Shown here in pieces: positions 1 through 8,649 of a DNA stretch of 64,000 nt. The translations under genes and the position numbers were made by a program. Below the pieces are notes generated by a model. The model saw only the letters and a list, made by a program, of their open reading frames with translations, searched no databases and was not told the DNA's origin. Origin of the DNA: Gammaproteobacteria bacterium (GTDB lineage Bacteria > Pseudomonadota > Gammaproteobacteria > Xanthomonadales > Marinicellaceae); contig JAWLAO010000002.1 in NCBI GenBank assembly GCA_041395445.1, positions 310,001 to 374,000 on the forward strand, written 5' to 3'. How positions within the stretch are numbered: the first letter of the stretch is position 1; the number at the start of each line of letters is the position of its first letter.

Positions 1-298
1 AATCAATCATAATCCCAAAGGCACTCAAATTCGTCTGACTTGGTTAGCGCAAAAGGATAGAGCATTGTTATCAGTCTGTGACAATGGTCGTGGAATTGAT
101 GAAAAACACATACCGCATCTAACCGAGCGATTTTATCGAATTGATAACTCCAAAGATAAAAATTTCAACTCAACAGGTCTGGGATTAGCAATTGTTAAAC
201 AAATTTGCCAAAACCACGAAGCCGAATTAAATATTCAAAGCAAGCTCAACGAGGGAACTTGCTTTAAAGTGGAGTTTCCGCAAATTCGAATTTGTTGA
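1..298 (+). CDS. phoR: Sensor histidine kinase, PhoR type (3' end only)
   Basis: The reading frame is open from the window edge (frame of base 2) to TGA at 296-298, so only the C-terminal ATP-binding half is present. Visible motifs are the G1 box DNGRGID, the segment HLTERFYRID and the G2 box STGLGLAIVKQI. The LTERFYR-D stretch followed by GLGLAIVK is characteristic of PhoR, the membrane kinase that phosphorylates PhoB under phosphate limitation. The gene ends 9 bp from a convergent TonB-dependent receptor whose operon promoter carries a Pho box, which supports the assignment. The sensor and dimerisation domains lie outside the window, so another related kinase cannot be excluded. Confidence 0.75.
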   Translation, partial: INHNPKGTQIRLTWLAQKDRALLSVCDNGRGIDEKHIPHLTERFYRIDNSKDKNFNSTGLGLAIVKQICQNHEAELNIQSKLNEGTCFKVEFPQIRIC

Positions 299-307
299 GA
301 CCTCTGT

Positions 308-3300
308 TTAAAAAATATCGTAATCAATACTGATACTGAAAGTTCTACCCTTGGTGAATTTTCTGGTCACTTCATCACCTTGTAAGAAAATCACTTCATC
401 ATCCAATAAATTCGTTGCTTTGATTTTAAATTTGAAACGGTCAAAAAGCTTTTTGGAAATCACTAAATCAAGTTGATTGAAAGGTTGTTCATAAATATCC
501 GGTCTTCCGCTGGTACCTGCTTCTGAAATTCTTTCTCCAAAGATGTTATAAAGCAAAGACACACTTAAATCTTTATCAAGATTGTCATAACCAAGTTGCA
601 AATTACCGACATAAGGCGACTGACCTTGTAATGGTCTGGAATTGTTGGTTTGACCGCCGGGACGATCGGTTCCAAGAACAATTTCTGATTCGATATAAGC
701 GTAATTTCCGCTAATGTAAATATCTGACCAGAAATCATGCTCAGAAAAACGATTCATAAATGATAATGTTTTATAAACTTCCAGTTCAACACCATAGTTT
801 TCCGCTGATTCGGCATTATCAAAACTGATGATTCTTGATGAACCGGGCAAAATTATCATTTCAATGGGATTGAAAAATTGTTTGTAAAACAAACTGACTG
901 AAACAAATTCGGATTCTGAAAAGTATTTATCCCAACGCAAATCATAGTGTTTGATAGAGCCTGCCAATAAATCCGGATTACCAATCACATTTCTATCCAA
1001 AACCGGGTCTTTAAACTGTGCAGGAGATAATTCTTTAAAATCGGGTCGGGTGGCCGTTTCAGAATAATTAAGTCTTAATTGATTGTCTGCCGGAAGAAAT
1101 AACGCGGAAGAAAACGCCGGATAGTAGGACTTATCCTCAAGTGATGCAGTGACTGGATTTTGATCCGGGTCGAATAATTTAAACGTAGTTACCGATTGAT
1201 TAACATTTTCATGCCTCATTCCCAATGATATGTTTAATAATTCTTTGTATGAATAATCGACGCCCAGATATTTGGCTTTGGTATCCAGATTGGCAAAGTA
1301 GTTATCAGTTGCTCGTGTGACCTCTTGCAGTTGATAACCGTTTGGTGCGATAAATTCTGGCGATAAAATACTTTCCAAATCCAGACTGCGATCAATTTGA
1401 TTGACTAATGAACCAACGTCTTCAAAAACAAAGCGGCGAATATCAGAGTTTCTGTCTTTATAAACCCAGTTTTGACCAAATTTTAAAGCGATGTCGTGAT
1501 TATCTTTAATTGAAAATGGTAAAGTGAGGTCATAACGGATATTTCTGCTTAAATCTTCCAATTCTCTCCAAACTCTAGAATTACTGTCATTGCGGGTTGA
1601 AAAGATGAAATCGCCTTCTTCTCGACGATCATAACGATAGATTCGGTTATCCGGTTCATCAAATTTTGCTTGAGAATCAGTAAACTGCCAATCGAACTTC
1701 AAATTACTGATTTCAGGAAAAACATGTTCTCCAAAATACTGTGAAGAACTCAGTTCACGCTCTGTCCAGCGGATTTCGTAAATGCGTCTGGAGTTCCCTA
1801 AATCTTCGTTGTAGCCCTCGGCAATTTCAGCAAAATCACTGCTATTTCTTAAAACCATATAATTTGCAGAGACCTTGTTGTTTTCAGAAAACTCGATTCC
1901 TGAAGTTAGAAAAGCACTTAAATCAACTCCCCTGCGAGTGGTTTGTGATAATTCTTCACTATCAAGAACCAAAGTATCACCCGAAGAAACAATAAAATCA
2001 CGTCGCAATTCCGAACGGGTTTGGTAAGAAGATCCATAATCTAACGCCGAAGAAAATCCAAGAACCACACCGGATTCGAGGTCTTTTCTCATACCTCCGG
2101 CAAGGCTAAATCCGCTGTTTGGGTCAATCTTTTCATTGTGGAGGTTGTAGTTGTTTGATAATGACTCGCCGATTTGCTCCAGAATTTCGGGTTCATAACC
2201 TCCTGGTACAAAAGGATTGCTAGGTCTTAATTCCGTTCCTCCGGCAATGGCATCATAAAGAAGTTGAGGAATATCTCTGCTACCGTCATCTCTTCCTAGC
2301 CAATCATTGCTACCACCGTCATAGGTAAGCCCGTCCTTGCCGGTTGTTTGGGTGTTGTGACCGTATGATAGTCCCAAATTTAAAAAATTCTCTTCGGGAA
2401 TGCTGATCGTTTTAAGAGTTACCGTTCCACCGCCAAACTCTGCCGGTAAAGATGCAGAATAGCCTTTTTGGACTTCGATACTTCTTATAATTCCTGTTGG
2501 GAATAAATCCAGAGGCACAACTCTTCGAGTCGGATCGGGACTTGGAAGATTAGCGCCATTCAGTAATGTGCTTGAATATCTTTCTCCTAAACCTCGAACA
2601 TAGATAAACTTACCATCGACCAAGGTTAAACCGGTGACCCGTTTCAATGCTCCGGCAGCGTCCGAATCACCGGATTTGGAGATTTGTTCCATACTCAGAT
2701 AGTTGGCAACCGAGTTGTTTTGTTTTCTCTCTTCAAGCACAGAAGCTAATGAACCCTCGATAAAAGGAGCAATCACAACAAACTCAGGAAGTTCGGTTCC
2801 GCTGGGTGTGAGTTCAATGACTAAATCGGTTAATCCGCCTTCGGAAATTTCAATGTTGGGTTTCAGCGTGCTGTTGAATTTCGCATGAAGCACACTGAGG
2901 TTGTATTTTCCGCTTAATAATTCGGTGCTAAAGAAACCTTTTTCATCGGTGACTAGGTTACCTGAAATTCCGCTGATGTAGATTCGGGCATTAGCAATTG
3001 GTTTTTGGTTTTCGGCTGAAATAATTTGACCACTGAGTTTGGTCATAATACCTGTGGATTCATCGGTGCTTTGCACAAAAGTTGTATCCGCTTGATTGTC
3101 AGATTGTTTGGAAGATTCCATACTGATATCAGCAGATTCTTTTTCTTTGATATCAACCAGCAATTGAACGATTTCACCGGCTGAAACTTCAAGAGTGTGT
3201 TGATAGATTTCATCTTCTTCACTTTTGAAAGTCCAAGTGTGACTTCCGGGTTTTAATTGTATTTTTGTGTTACCAAAATTGTCTGTTGTGCCGATGATTT

Positions 3301-3457
3301 TGTCATTCTCGACAATATTAATTAAATAAAGCGGGTCACCTTTAAAAAATACGAATACAGAAATACTGGCGTCTTTGTTATCAGAGCCAAATGCTGTTGA
3401 AGTTTGTATCAAGGCGAAAGACAGAGCCAATAATACGATTTTTAATTGTTTAATCAT
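308..3457 (-). CDS. TonB-dependent outer-membrane receptor with N-terminal carboxypeptidase-regulatory-like domain
   Basis: This 1049-residue protein has a signal peptide (about residues 1-24, ending TSTAFG), a first beta-sandwich-like stretch (about 30-105), a carboxypeptidase-D-regulatory-like domain (about 135-215; SGQIISAENQKPIANARIY), a TonB-box-like segment (ELPEFVVIA, about 222-230), a plug domain (about 235-370; IYVRGLGERYSST) and a long beta barrel ending in Phe (SIDYDIF). It should import a substrate across the outer membrane using the TonB/ExbB/ExbD genes just upstream in the same operon. It is the last gene, 29 bp after the TPR gene. The substrate is not evident from the sequence. 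The adjacent phoR and the operon Pho box point to phosphate or a phosphorylated compound, which is inference. Confidence 0.9.
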   Translation of the reverse strand: MIKQLKIVLLALSFALIQTSTAFGSDNKDASISVFVFFKGDPLYLINIVENDKIIGTTDNFGNTKIQLKPGSHTWTFKSEEDEIYQHTLEVSAGEIVQLLVDIKEKESADISMESSKQSDNQADTTFVQSTDESTGIMTKLSGQIISAENQKPIANARIYISGISGNLVTDEKGFFSTELLSGKYNLSVLHAKFNSTLKPNIEISEGGLTDLVIELTPSGTELPEFVVIAPFIEGSLASVLEERKQNNSVANYLSMEQISKSGDSDAAGALKRVTGLTLVDGKFIYVRGLGERYSSTLLNGANLPSPDPTRRVVPLDLFPTGIIRSIEVQKGYSASLPAEFGGGTVTLKTISIPEENFLNLGLSYGHNTQTTGKDGLTYDGGSNDWLGRDDGSRDIPQLLYDAIAGGTELRPSNPFVPGGYEPEILEQIGESLSNNYNLHNEKIDPNSGFSLAGGMRKDLESGVVLGFSSALDYGSSYQTRSELRRDFIVSSGDTLVLDSEELSQTTRRGVDLSAFLTSGIEFSENNKVSANYMVLRNSSDFAEIAEGYNEDLGNSRRIYEIRWTERELSSSQYFGEHVFPEISNLKFDWQFTDSQAKFDEPDNRIYRYDRREEGDFIFSTRNDSNSRVWRELEDLSRNIRYDLTLPFSIKDNHDIALKFGQNWVYKDRNSDIRRFVFEDVGSLVNQIDRSLDLESILSPEFIAPNGYQLQEVTRATDNYFANLDTKAKYLGVDYSYKELLNISLGMRHENVNQSVTTFKLFDPDQNPVTASLEDKSYYPAFSSALFLPADNQLRLNYSETATRPDFKELSPAQFKDPVLDRNVIGNPDLLAGSIKHYDLRWDKYFSESEFVSVSLFYKQFFNPIEMIILPGSSRIISFDNAESAENYGVELEVYKTLSFMNRFSEHDFWSDIYISGNYAYIESEIVLGTDRPGGQTNNSRPLQGQSPYVGNLQLGYDNLDKDLSVSLLYNIFGERISEAGTSGRPDIYEQPFNQLDLVISKKLFDRFKFKIKATNLLDDEVIFLQGDEVTRKFTKGRTFSISIDYDIF

Positions 3458-3486
3458 TTTTTTACAATGTTAATCTGATGATTTCG

Positions 3487-4626
3487 TTAGCAAGTCCACG
3501 GTTGCGGACGGCAGTTATCAATGAATTTTCTTAGTTCCACAACTTTTGAAAGAATATCGCTACTGGTAATTTGTGATAGATAGTCTTCTGTTTTTGTATA
3601 ATTTCCGATATTGAAAAAAGAATAGGCAAGCGCATATTTAATGTTGTCATCAGCTATGGTTCGTGTCCTTAGTAAATCTTCTTCCATGGCGGCAGCCTGT
3701 TCAAAGTTCTCCATTTGAATTAGGATTGAAAGTCTTTGTTTGAGTTTTTCTGTTTGATTTTCAATCAAGCTGTTTAAACTTAAAGCCAGAAAAACATTTC
3801 CTGAACGACGATACAATTCTGCCGCTTCTTTTGTCAGTTCGCTGTTTGTGAATGAGGCTTCATGAATAATTCTGGCGGCTGATAAATACTTTTCTTCGTT
3901 GATATAAACCGCTGCTAACGATTTGTTAATATCCAGACTGTGAGGATATTGCAATCGGGCTTTTTCAAGAAATTCCAAGGCGTTTTCGTTATCACCAGTG
4001 GATTTGATAGCGTTTCCTATAGCAATAAAGTCTTCAGGCTTTCCTTTAAATTGATTCAGGTAACTTTGCCCAAGTTCCATAGCTTCTTTGTTGTATCCAA
4101 GTTCGATGTAATAAAAAACTTTGCGGCGTGGAAAACTACCATCTTGGGGAAATATTTTTTCAGCTTGTTCCAAAACAGCGATAGCATTGATTGAGTCTTG
4201 TAAATTCCAATAACTTTGTGATTTCATGTGATAAATCGAAGGAATTTTGGCGATATCTGTTCCGGCAGAGTCCAAAGCATTGATTGCTAACTGGTAATCC
4301 TCTGTTGAGTAAGCAGCTTGTGCCAGATAAACATCCATGACTGCTTCAACTTTGCCGAGCTGTTTGGCTTTTTGGATAAACTCGATGGTTTGTTGATGGT
4401 TGTTTCTTTTGACGTTGAGTAAAGCTGAAATCACATAAAATCGTTGCAAGTCCAGTTCTTCATCTTCGAGGTTTACTTGTGATAATGCTACTTCAGCTCG
4501 ATCCAGATTATCATCTTTAATCATCAGTGAAGCGAGTTCCAGATAGTTGACATCGTCGGACTCTTTGCAATCGGTATTCAATGTAATTACCAGCATTAAT
4601 GACATAATAAAAAAGCGAATTTTCAT
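3487..4626 (-). CDS. Secreted TPR-repeat protein of the TonB operon
   Basis: This 379-residue protein has an N-terminal hydrophobic export segment (about residues 5-20) and then helical tetratricopeptide-like repeats (for example ALEFLEKARLQYPHSLDINK and AIAVLEQAEKIFPQDGSF). It starts 2 bp after the tonB stop codon and precedes the receptor gene. A periplasmic TPR protein encoded directly after tonB is, from my knowledge, a recurring member of TtpC-type TonB clusters, where it is thought to help connect TonB to the receptor. There is a Cys near the end of the leader (LNTDC), but the lipobox is poor, so lipidation is doubtful. The family assignment is firm and the precise role is not. Confidence 0.75.
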   Translation of the reverse strand: MKIRFFIMSLMLVITLNTDCKESDDVNYLELASLMIKDDNLDRAEVALSQVNLEDEELDLQRFYVISALLNVKRNNHQQTIEFIQKAKQLGKVEAVMDVYLAQAAYSTEDYQLAINALDSAGTDIAKIPSIYHMKSQSYWNLQDSINAIAVLEQAEKIFPQDGSFPRRKVFYYIELGYNKEAMELGQSYLNQFKGKPEDFIAIGNAIKSTGDNENALEFLEKARLQYPHSLDINKSLAAVYINEEKYLSAARIIHEASFTNSELTKEAAELYRRSGNVFLALSLNSLIENQTEKLKQRLSILIQMENFEQAAAMEEDLLRTRTIADDNIKYALAYSFFNIGNYTKTEDYLSQITSSDILSKVVELRKFIDNCRPQPWTC

Positions 4627-4628
4627 AA

Positions 4629-5273
4629 TTAGCTCAAATCGAATCTGATTTTTTGTTTAACCCAGGTTTTTACCGGCAATCCTTTATACTGAGCAGGTTC
4701 AAATTTCCATGCTTGAATGGATTGAGAGGCCGCTTCATCAAAAACTCCCTCAGGAGTGGATTCAATAATTTTGACTTGTTCAATTTCACCGGTAATTCCA
4801 ATGAGCAATGAGAACAGAACATAACCTTGAATACCACGAGCGCGAGCCCGAACAGGGTACATTGCCGGTTGTTGAAATACTGCCCTTGGCGTAGAATCAA
4901 CGGTGTCATCGGTCATCACTAAACCATTTCCTGAACCTAATAAATCATTTTCCAAATCATTCAAATCCGTCATTGAAAATTCCGGAAGACCTAAATCAAC
5001 ACCGCTCAGTTGACTATTGAGACCCAACAATGGTGTTGGTGGTCTGGATTTGGATTTCTTTGGTTTTGGCTTTGGTTTGGGTCGTTGGACGATATTTTGA
5101 GTCTCCTGTTTATTCCTCTTAAACTTGATTTCAGAGCCGGATTTAGCGTTGACATCGTTGAGATTATCAGATGTGTTGTTGATTAAAATTAACACGCTGA
5201 GAACCATTGAAGTTCCCAGAATCATGGATACCAACCCGCTAAAAAAACGGAAGATCTTATCCTTTCTTTTCAT
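4629..5273 (-). CDS. tonB: TonB energy transducer
   Basis: This 214-residue protein has one N-terminal transmembrane helix (about residues 13-32), a Lys/Pro-rich periplasmic spacer (KPKPKPKKSKSRPPTP, about 66-82) and a C-terminal TonB domain (about 130-214) containing YPVRARARGIQGYV and WKFEPAQYKGLPV. It should carry energy from the ExbB/ExbD motor to the receptor encoded two genes downstream. The start ATG overlaps the exbD stop region by one base, so the two are probably translationally coupled. All partners are in the same operon, which suggests a dedicated rather than housekeeping TonB. Confidence 0.92.
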   Translation of the reverse strand: MKRKDKIFRFFSGLVSMILGTSMVLSVLILINNTSDNLNDVNAKSGSEIKFKRNKQETQNIVQRPKPKPKPKKSKSRPPTPLLGLNSQLSGVDLGLPEFSMTDLNDLENDLLGSGNGLVMTDDTVDSTPRAVFQQPAMYPVRARARGIQGYVLFSLLIGITGEIEQVKIIESTPEGVFDEAASQSIQAWKFEPAQYKGLPVKTWVKQKIRFDLS

Positions 5274-5683
5274 CAGTCGGCACCGACTTCTTTAGATGTG
5301 GCAACACCAACATCAGCTGCACCGGCAAGCCTTGCCTGATCGACAACTTCAACCAGTTTGCCGGATGGAACATTCTCATCGGTAACAACTAGCACGGATT
5401 TTTGAGTTTTACTTTTCAACATATCTCTCAAACGGGATTGAATCACCCACATTCTGACATTTTCGCCATCAATGTAAGTATTGCCTGAGTTATCAATGTA
5501 AAGTCTGACGGCCTTGGTTGAAGCTGTATTCGATGACGAAGCAGACGGTCTGTCCAAATCCAGTTTCATATCTTTGACGAAAGTGGTACTAACCATAAAA
5601 AATATCAGCAGGATAAATACCATATCAATCAAAGGTGAAATATTTAAGTCCTGAACGGTTTCTTTGCTTTCTCTGTATCTCAT
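5273..5683 (-). CDS. exbD: ExbD-type biopolymer transport protein
   Basis: This 136-residue inner-membrane protein has a short cytoplasmic N-terminus, a single transmembrane helix with the proton-relay Asp (LIDMVFILLIFFMV), and a periplasmic domain. It forms the proton-driven motor with ExbB and TonB. It lies 11 bp after exbB and overlaps tonB by one base. A second exbB/exbD pair exists at 40.7-41.7 kb in a different context (lipid A operon), so this copy is probably specialised for the receptor operon here. Confidence 0.92.
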   Translation of the reverse strand: MRYRESKETVQDLNISPLIDMVFILLIFFMVSTTFVKDMKLDLDRPSASSSNTASTKAVRLYIDNSGNTYIDGENVRMWVIQSRLRDMLKSKTQKSVLVVTDENVPSGKLVEVVDQARLAGAADVGVATSKEVGAD

Positions 5684-5694
5684 GTTTGTTCTCT

Positions 5695-6318
5695 TTAATT
5701 GTCTCTTTTCATCACGATTTCATCTTCTCCGGGAATTGGAGAACACAGCAAATCTTTAAGTTGTGCCATTTCTATTTCGATGTTTTTTTGCTTTTTGTTT
5801 AGAATTCCGCTGACAATCAATCCGGGAATAGAAACTGCCAACCCCATCTGTGTGGTAATTAATGCTTGTGAAATTCCGCCGGCGATACCACCGGATTGTG
5901 AAAATAATGACATATCACCTAGGGACTCAAATGTTTCAATCATGCCGGAAACCGTTCCGAGCAATCCCAATAAAGGAGCTACAATGACTATCGTTGAAAT
6001 GATGGTTTTGTATTTCTGAATTTCTCTTTCTTCCTCGGAAAAAGCATCATCCAGATAGCGTCTGAGATTATCAACATTTTTGTTTCTGAGTTTCATGCCT
6101 TTGTGCAGCACACGAACCATCACTCCGTTGTGAGTTGGCATTTTTCCTTTTAAAAAGCGATAAACAAGTGTGCGAGGACTCTTCAGCGTCCCTGTCTTCA
6201 GTGCTGCCATGCGATAGCCTAAAGTCCACCATAGAATAACAGTTCCAATGATGAGCGGTGGCATCACAAATCCACCATCTGTGAAATAATCAATGAGCTG
6301 TTGGAGTGTATTTATCAT
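5695..6318 (-). CDS. exbB: MotA/TolQ/ExbB proton-channel protein (short, ExbB-like)
   Basis: This 207-residue protein has three predicted membrane helices and the MotA/TolQ/ExbB signature PLLGLLGTVSGMIETFESLG, followed by GISQALITTQMGLAVSIPG. It is the canonical ExbB-sized subunit that forms the stator ring around ExbD. Its ATG shares the last base of the upstream long MotA/TolQ/ExbB gene. The operon therefore encodes two different proteins of this family, an arrangement I know from TtpC-type TonB systems of Vibrio and Shewanella. Confidence 0.9.
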   Translation of the reverse strand: MINTLQQLIDYFTDGGFVMPPLIIGTVILWWTLGYRMAALKTGTLKSPRTLVYRFLKGKMPTHNGVMVRVLHKGMKLRNKNVDNLRRYLDDAFSEEEREIQKYKTIISTIVIVAPLLGLLGTVSGMIETFESLGDMSLFSQSGGIAGGISQALITTQMGLAVSIPGLIVSGILNKKQKNIEIEMAQLKDLLCSPIPGEDEIVMKRDN

Positions 6319-7697
6319 TAGCCAATGATTTTCTTATAAACATTAATTACTCTTAAAGATGCTTTTTCCATATCATCTTTAATTCTTTCTGCCCAACCGG
6401 ACAATACATTTCCGAATAGAAGTGCCGGTATTGCGACCGCCAGTCCGATTTCTGTGGTGATTAAGGCGATTGAAATACCACTGGAAAGCAATTTAGGATC
6501 GCCGGTTCCAAACTCAGTAATGATATCAAAAGTCGATATCATGCCGGTAACTGTTCCTAAAAGTCCTAAAAGTGGAGAAACTGTTGCAATTACCATGATT
6601 AACGAACCAAAACGATTCAATTGTCCTGATTCATGCAAAATGCTTTCTGAAACAATATCTTCAATATGTTCACGGTCACGAGTGATATTTCTCAATACTG
6701 CATAGAGAACTCTGGAGCTGGAACTTTTTTTCGATTTGGCGACTTTAATCGCTGCACTCATATCTTCATTCTCGATATGGTTGACAATTTTATTCAGTAT
6801 TTTTTCTGTGCTTGATGAAGCTTTCTTCAAGAACCAAAATCTCATGATGATAAGCAATGCCGCAATCACGCCCAAAACAAAAATAATCCAAGCGATAATT
6901 CCGCCGGAATCAACAACACCTTTGATGGTTTTGCTTTGCTTTTCTTCTATAGGCTTGAGACTGGATTCATACAGGAATATTGGCAATGAATCCAATGTAT
7001 TAGAATTCAAAATATTTTTGACTGAATCATTATCTTTGGAATTCCAGATTTTGAAATTATTCTCCCCCGCAGGTGCTAAAACTCCAGAGCCTTTTGGTGA
7101 GATGCCATACGACGCAATATTACCGACTTTGAGAATTTGACCCTGAACCTCTGTTCCATCCTGTAAAAAGAAACTGCCTTGCTGTTTGGTAGTTTTAGAA
7201 CTGTTGGATAGAATTCCTTTTGCAAAATCGACCAAATGAGTAATTTGTTCAATTTCAGTTTGCTCCTCAAAGGTTTCCGGCAATTTTAGCTTGTACTCTG
7301 AGAGCGTCGATTGAGCCTGAGTGATAGTGGCATTGATTAATTCATTATTATCAGTTGCTGATTCAGAATTTCGTTGCATGGAAAAAATATCATCTTCCAG
7401 TTGATTGCTTTGTTGTTCCAATGAAAGCAAAAGGTTTTCCATTCGACTAATTTCGCGGTTAATATCCGATTCTTCTTTTTTTGCTTGAGATTTGTACTCG
7501 GAAATCCTTGTTTGCAGATTTTTAACCTGAGTCGTTAGGAATGCATACTCCTTTTTGTAAGCATTTTGAATGTCTTCTTCAACTTTTTGATTATCAACTG
7601 GTGGAATTTCTGTTTGTTCAGTATTTTCGGTTTGTGAAAATACGGTTTCAATATTTAACAAAAGTAACAGAATAAAAAATATGTGCTTATGTTTCAT
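6318..7697 (-). CDS. Long MotA/TolQ/ExbB protein with periplasmic coiled-coil domain (TtpC-like)
   Basis: This 459-residue protein has a signal peptide (about 1-21, ending ETVFSQ), a long Gln/Glu-rich coiled-coil (about 35-150), a periplasmic domain of unknown fold (about 160-260), and a C-terminal MotA/TolQ/ExbB module (about 265-459) with PLLGLLGTVTGMISTFD and GISIALITTEIGLAVAIPA. The layout matches TtpC, an accessory protein needed by some marine TonB systems. It lies 5 bp after the DUF3450 gene and overlaps exbB by one base. The function as a signal- or energy-transmitting partner is known for the family, not shown here. Confidence 0.8.
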   Translation of the reverse strand: MKHKHIFFILLLLLNIETVFSQTENTEQTEIPPVDNQKVEEDIQNAYKKEYAFLTTQVKNLQTRISEYKSQAKKEESDINREISRMENLLLSLEQQSNQLEDDIFSMQRNSESATDNNELINATITQAQSTLSEYKLKLPETFEEQTEIEQITHLVDFAKGILSNSSKTTKQQGSFFLQDGTEVQGQILKVGNIASYGISPKGSGVLAPAGENNFKIWNSKDNDSVKNILNSNTLDSLPIFLYESSLKPIEEKQSKTIKGVVDSGGIIAWIIFVLGVIAALLIIMRFWFLKKASSSTEKILNKIVNHIENEDMSAAIKVAKSKKSSSSRVLYAVLRNITRDREHIEDIVSESILHESGQLNRFGSLIMVIATVSPLLGLLGTVTGMISTFDIITEFGTGDPKLLSSGISIALITTEIGLAVAIPALLFGNVLSGWAERIKDDMEKASLRVINVYKKIIG

Positions 7698-7702
7698 TAT
7701 GA

Positions 7703-8458
7703 TTACTCCTGTATCGTCAACTCAAGTGGCAAAGTGAAATAGCCTTGTCTGATTTGTTTCTTTAATGATTCAAACAAATTGGAAACTTGTTGAATTTCTG
7801 CATTATCAGTCAGAAGGTAGTGTTTCCAATGATTGTTTTCTCTTTTAACTGAACCGTATTTGTCATCTCTGGTTTTGAAATACATCATGACTGTTCCCAG
7901 TTTGGCAACATCAACAAGTAAATTTTCACCATCGAGCTCAATGGTTTGTGAATAAATGGCATTTTCTTTCGTCAATCTGATTTCATCCTCAACAAAAGCC
8001 CAAATTTGATTAATCGCATTTTGTGATGTCATCTTACTTGAGTTTAGATTTCTACGGATTTCAGCCAGAACACTTTTTCTCTCTTCCTGCTTGAAAGGGA
8101 TGCCTGTTTCGACAGATTGTTCCAAACTAGCTATGATTTCTTCAACTTGTGGAATGAGTTCTTGTGAATTGGTACCGAGATTTTTAATTTTCTCTTGCAG
8201 ATTAGTGATTTCAATTTCTGATTGTTGAATCTGAAGCTCTTTACGATCAATGTTCGCACTAATCTCTGTTTTGCGAGTGTTCAAGTACGACATTGAATTC
8301 TGATGTTCGGCTTTCAGGATTTTCAACTCTGATTGCAAGTCTTCAACTTGACCGCGAAGACTAATCAGATTTTTTGCCAGTTTTTCATCTGTTTGCGAAT
8401 TTGCGCTTTGGCAAAAAAAACAAACAAGAATCATAAATACGAGTGAGTTGGTTTTCAT
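7703..8458 (-). CDS. DUF3450 periplasmic coiled-coil protein
   Basis: This 251-residue protein has a signal peptide (MKTNSLVFMILVCFFCQSANS, about 1-21), then a long heptad-like coiled coil (about 25-120; LRGQVEDLQSELKILKAEH), then the GIPF...ER segment (about 140-150) and a C-terminal globular part typical of DUF3450. It is the first gene of the operon, directly downstream of the Pho box. DUF3450 proteins usually precede ttpC-like genes; their molecular role is not known to me. Assignment is by overall layout and neighbours. Confidence 0.7.
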   Translation of the reverse strand: MKTNSLVFMILVCFFCQSANSQTDEKLAKNLISLRGQVEDLQSELKILKAEHQNSMSYLNTRKTEISANIDRKELQIQQSEIEITNLQEKIKNLGTNSQELIPQVEEIIASLEQSVETGIPFKQEERKSVLAEIRRNLNSSKMTSQNAINQIWAFVEDEIRLTKENAIYSQTIELDGENLLVDVAKLGTVMMYFKTRDDKYGSVKRENNHWKHYLLTDNAEIQQVSNLFESLKKQIRQGYFTLPLELTIQE

Positions 8459-8487
8459 TTCTGTTAAATTTGTAAAAAAGCCAGCAA

Positions 8488-8521
8488 AGTCTAATGCTGC
8501 AATGTGACAGTTTTATTACAT
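8488..8521 (-). promoter_or_regulatory. Pho box and -10 for the TonB operon
   Basis: On the minus strand, ATGTAATAAAACTGTCAC (8521-8504) matches the Pho box consensus CTGTCATAWAWCTGTCAY at 16 of 18 positions by hand count. Exactly 10 nt later is TAGACT (8493-8488), a plausible -10 that matches TATAAT at 4 of 6. A Pho box replacing the -35 and lying 10-11 bp from the -10 is the standard PhoB-activated layout. The DUF3450 start codon follows 29 bp further on. Confidence 0.7.
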
Positions 8522-8558
8522 TATATTGCGATATTGTTATTTAATTTTTTTGAAATAA

Positions 8559-8614
8559 AAGTCACAAAAAATTCATTTTTCTGTAACTGAATTGAAATAC
8601 ATCGAATCTATCAT
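8559..8614 (+). promoter_or_regulatory. Tandem Pho-like half-sites and -10 for the secreted protein gene
   Basis: Four 7-mers repeat with an 11-bp period: AAGTCAC (8559), AATTCAT (8570), CTGTAAC (8581) and TTGAAAT (8592), separated by 4-bp spacers. By hand the first pair matches the 18-bp Pho consensus at 12 positions and the second pair at 11. TATCAT (8609-8614) begins exactly 10 nt after the last repeat and matches TATAAT at 5 of 6. Each half-site is weak; the support comes from period, spacing and the divergent Pho box. Confidence 0.5.
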
Positions 8615-8649
8615 GGCGGCTTTCTTGGAATTAAATTGAGGTAATATAA

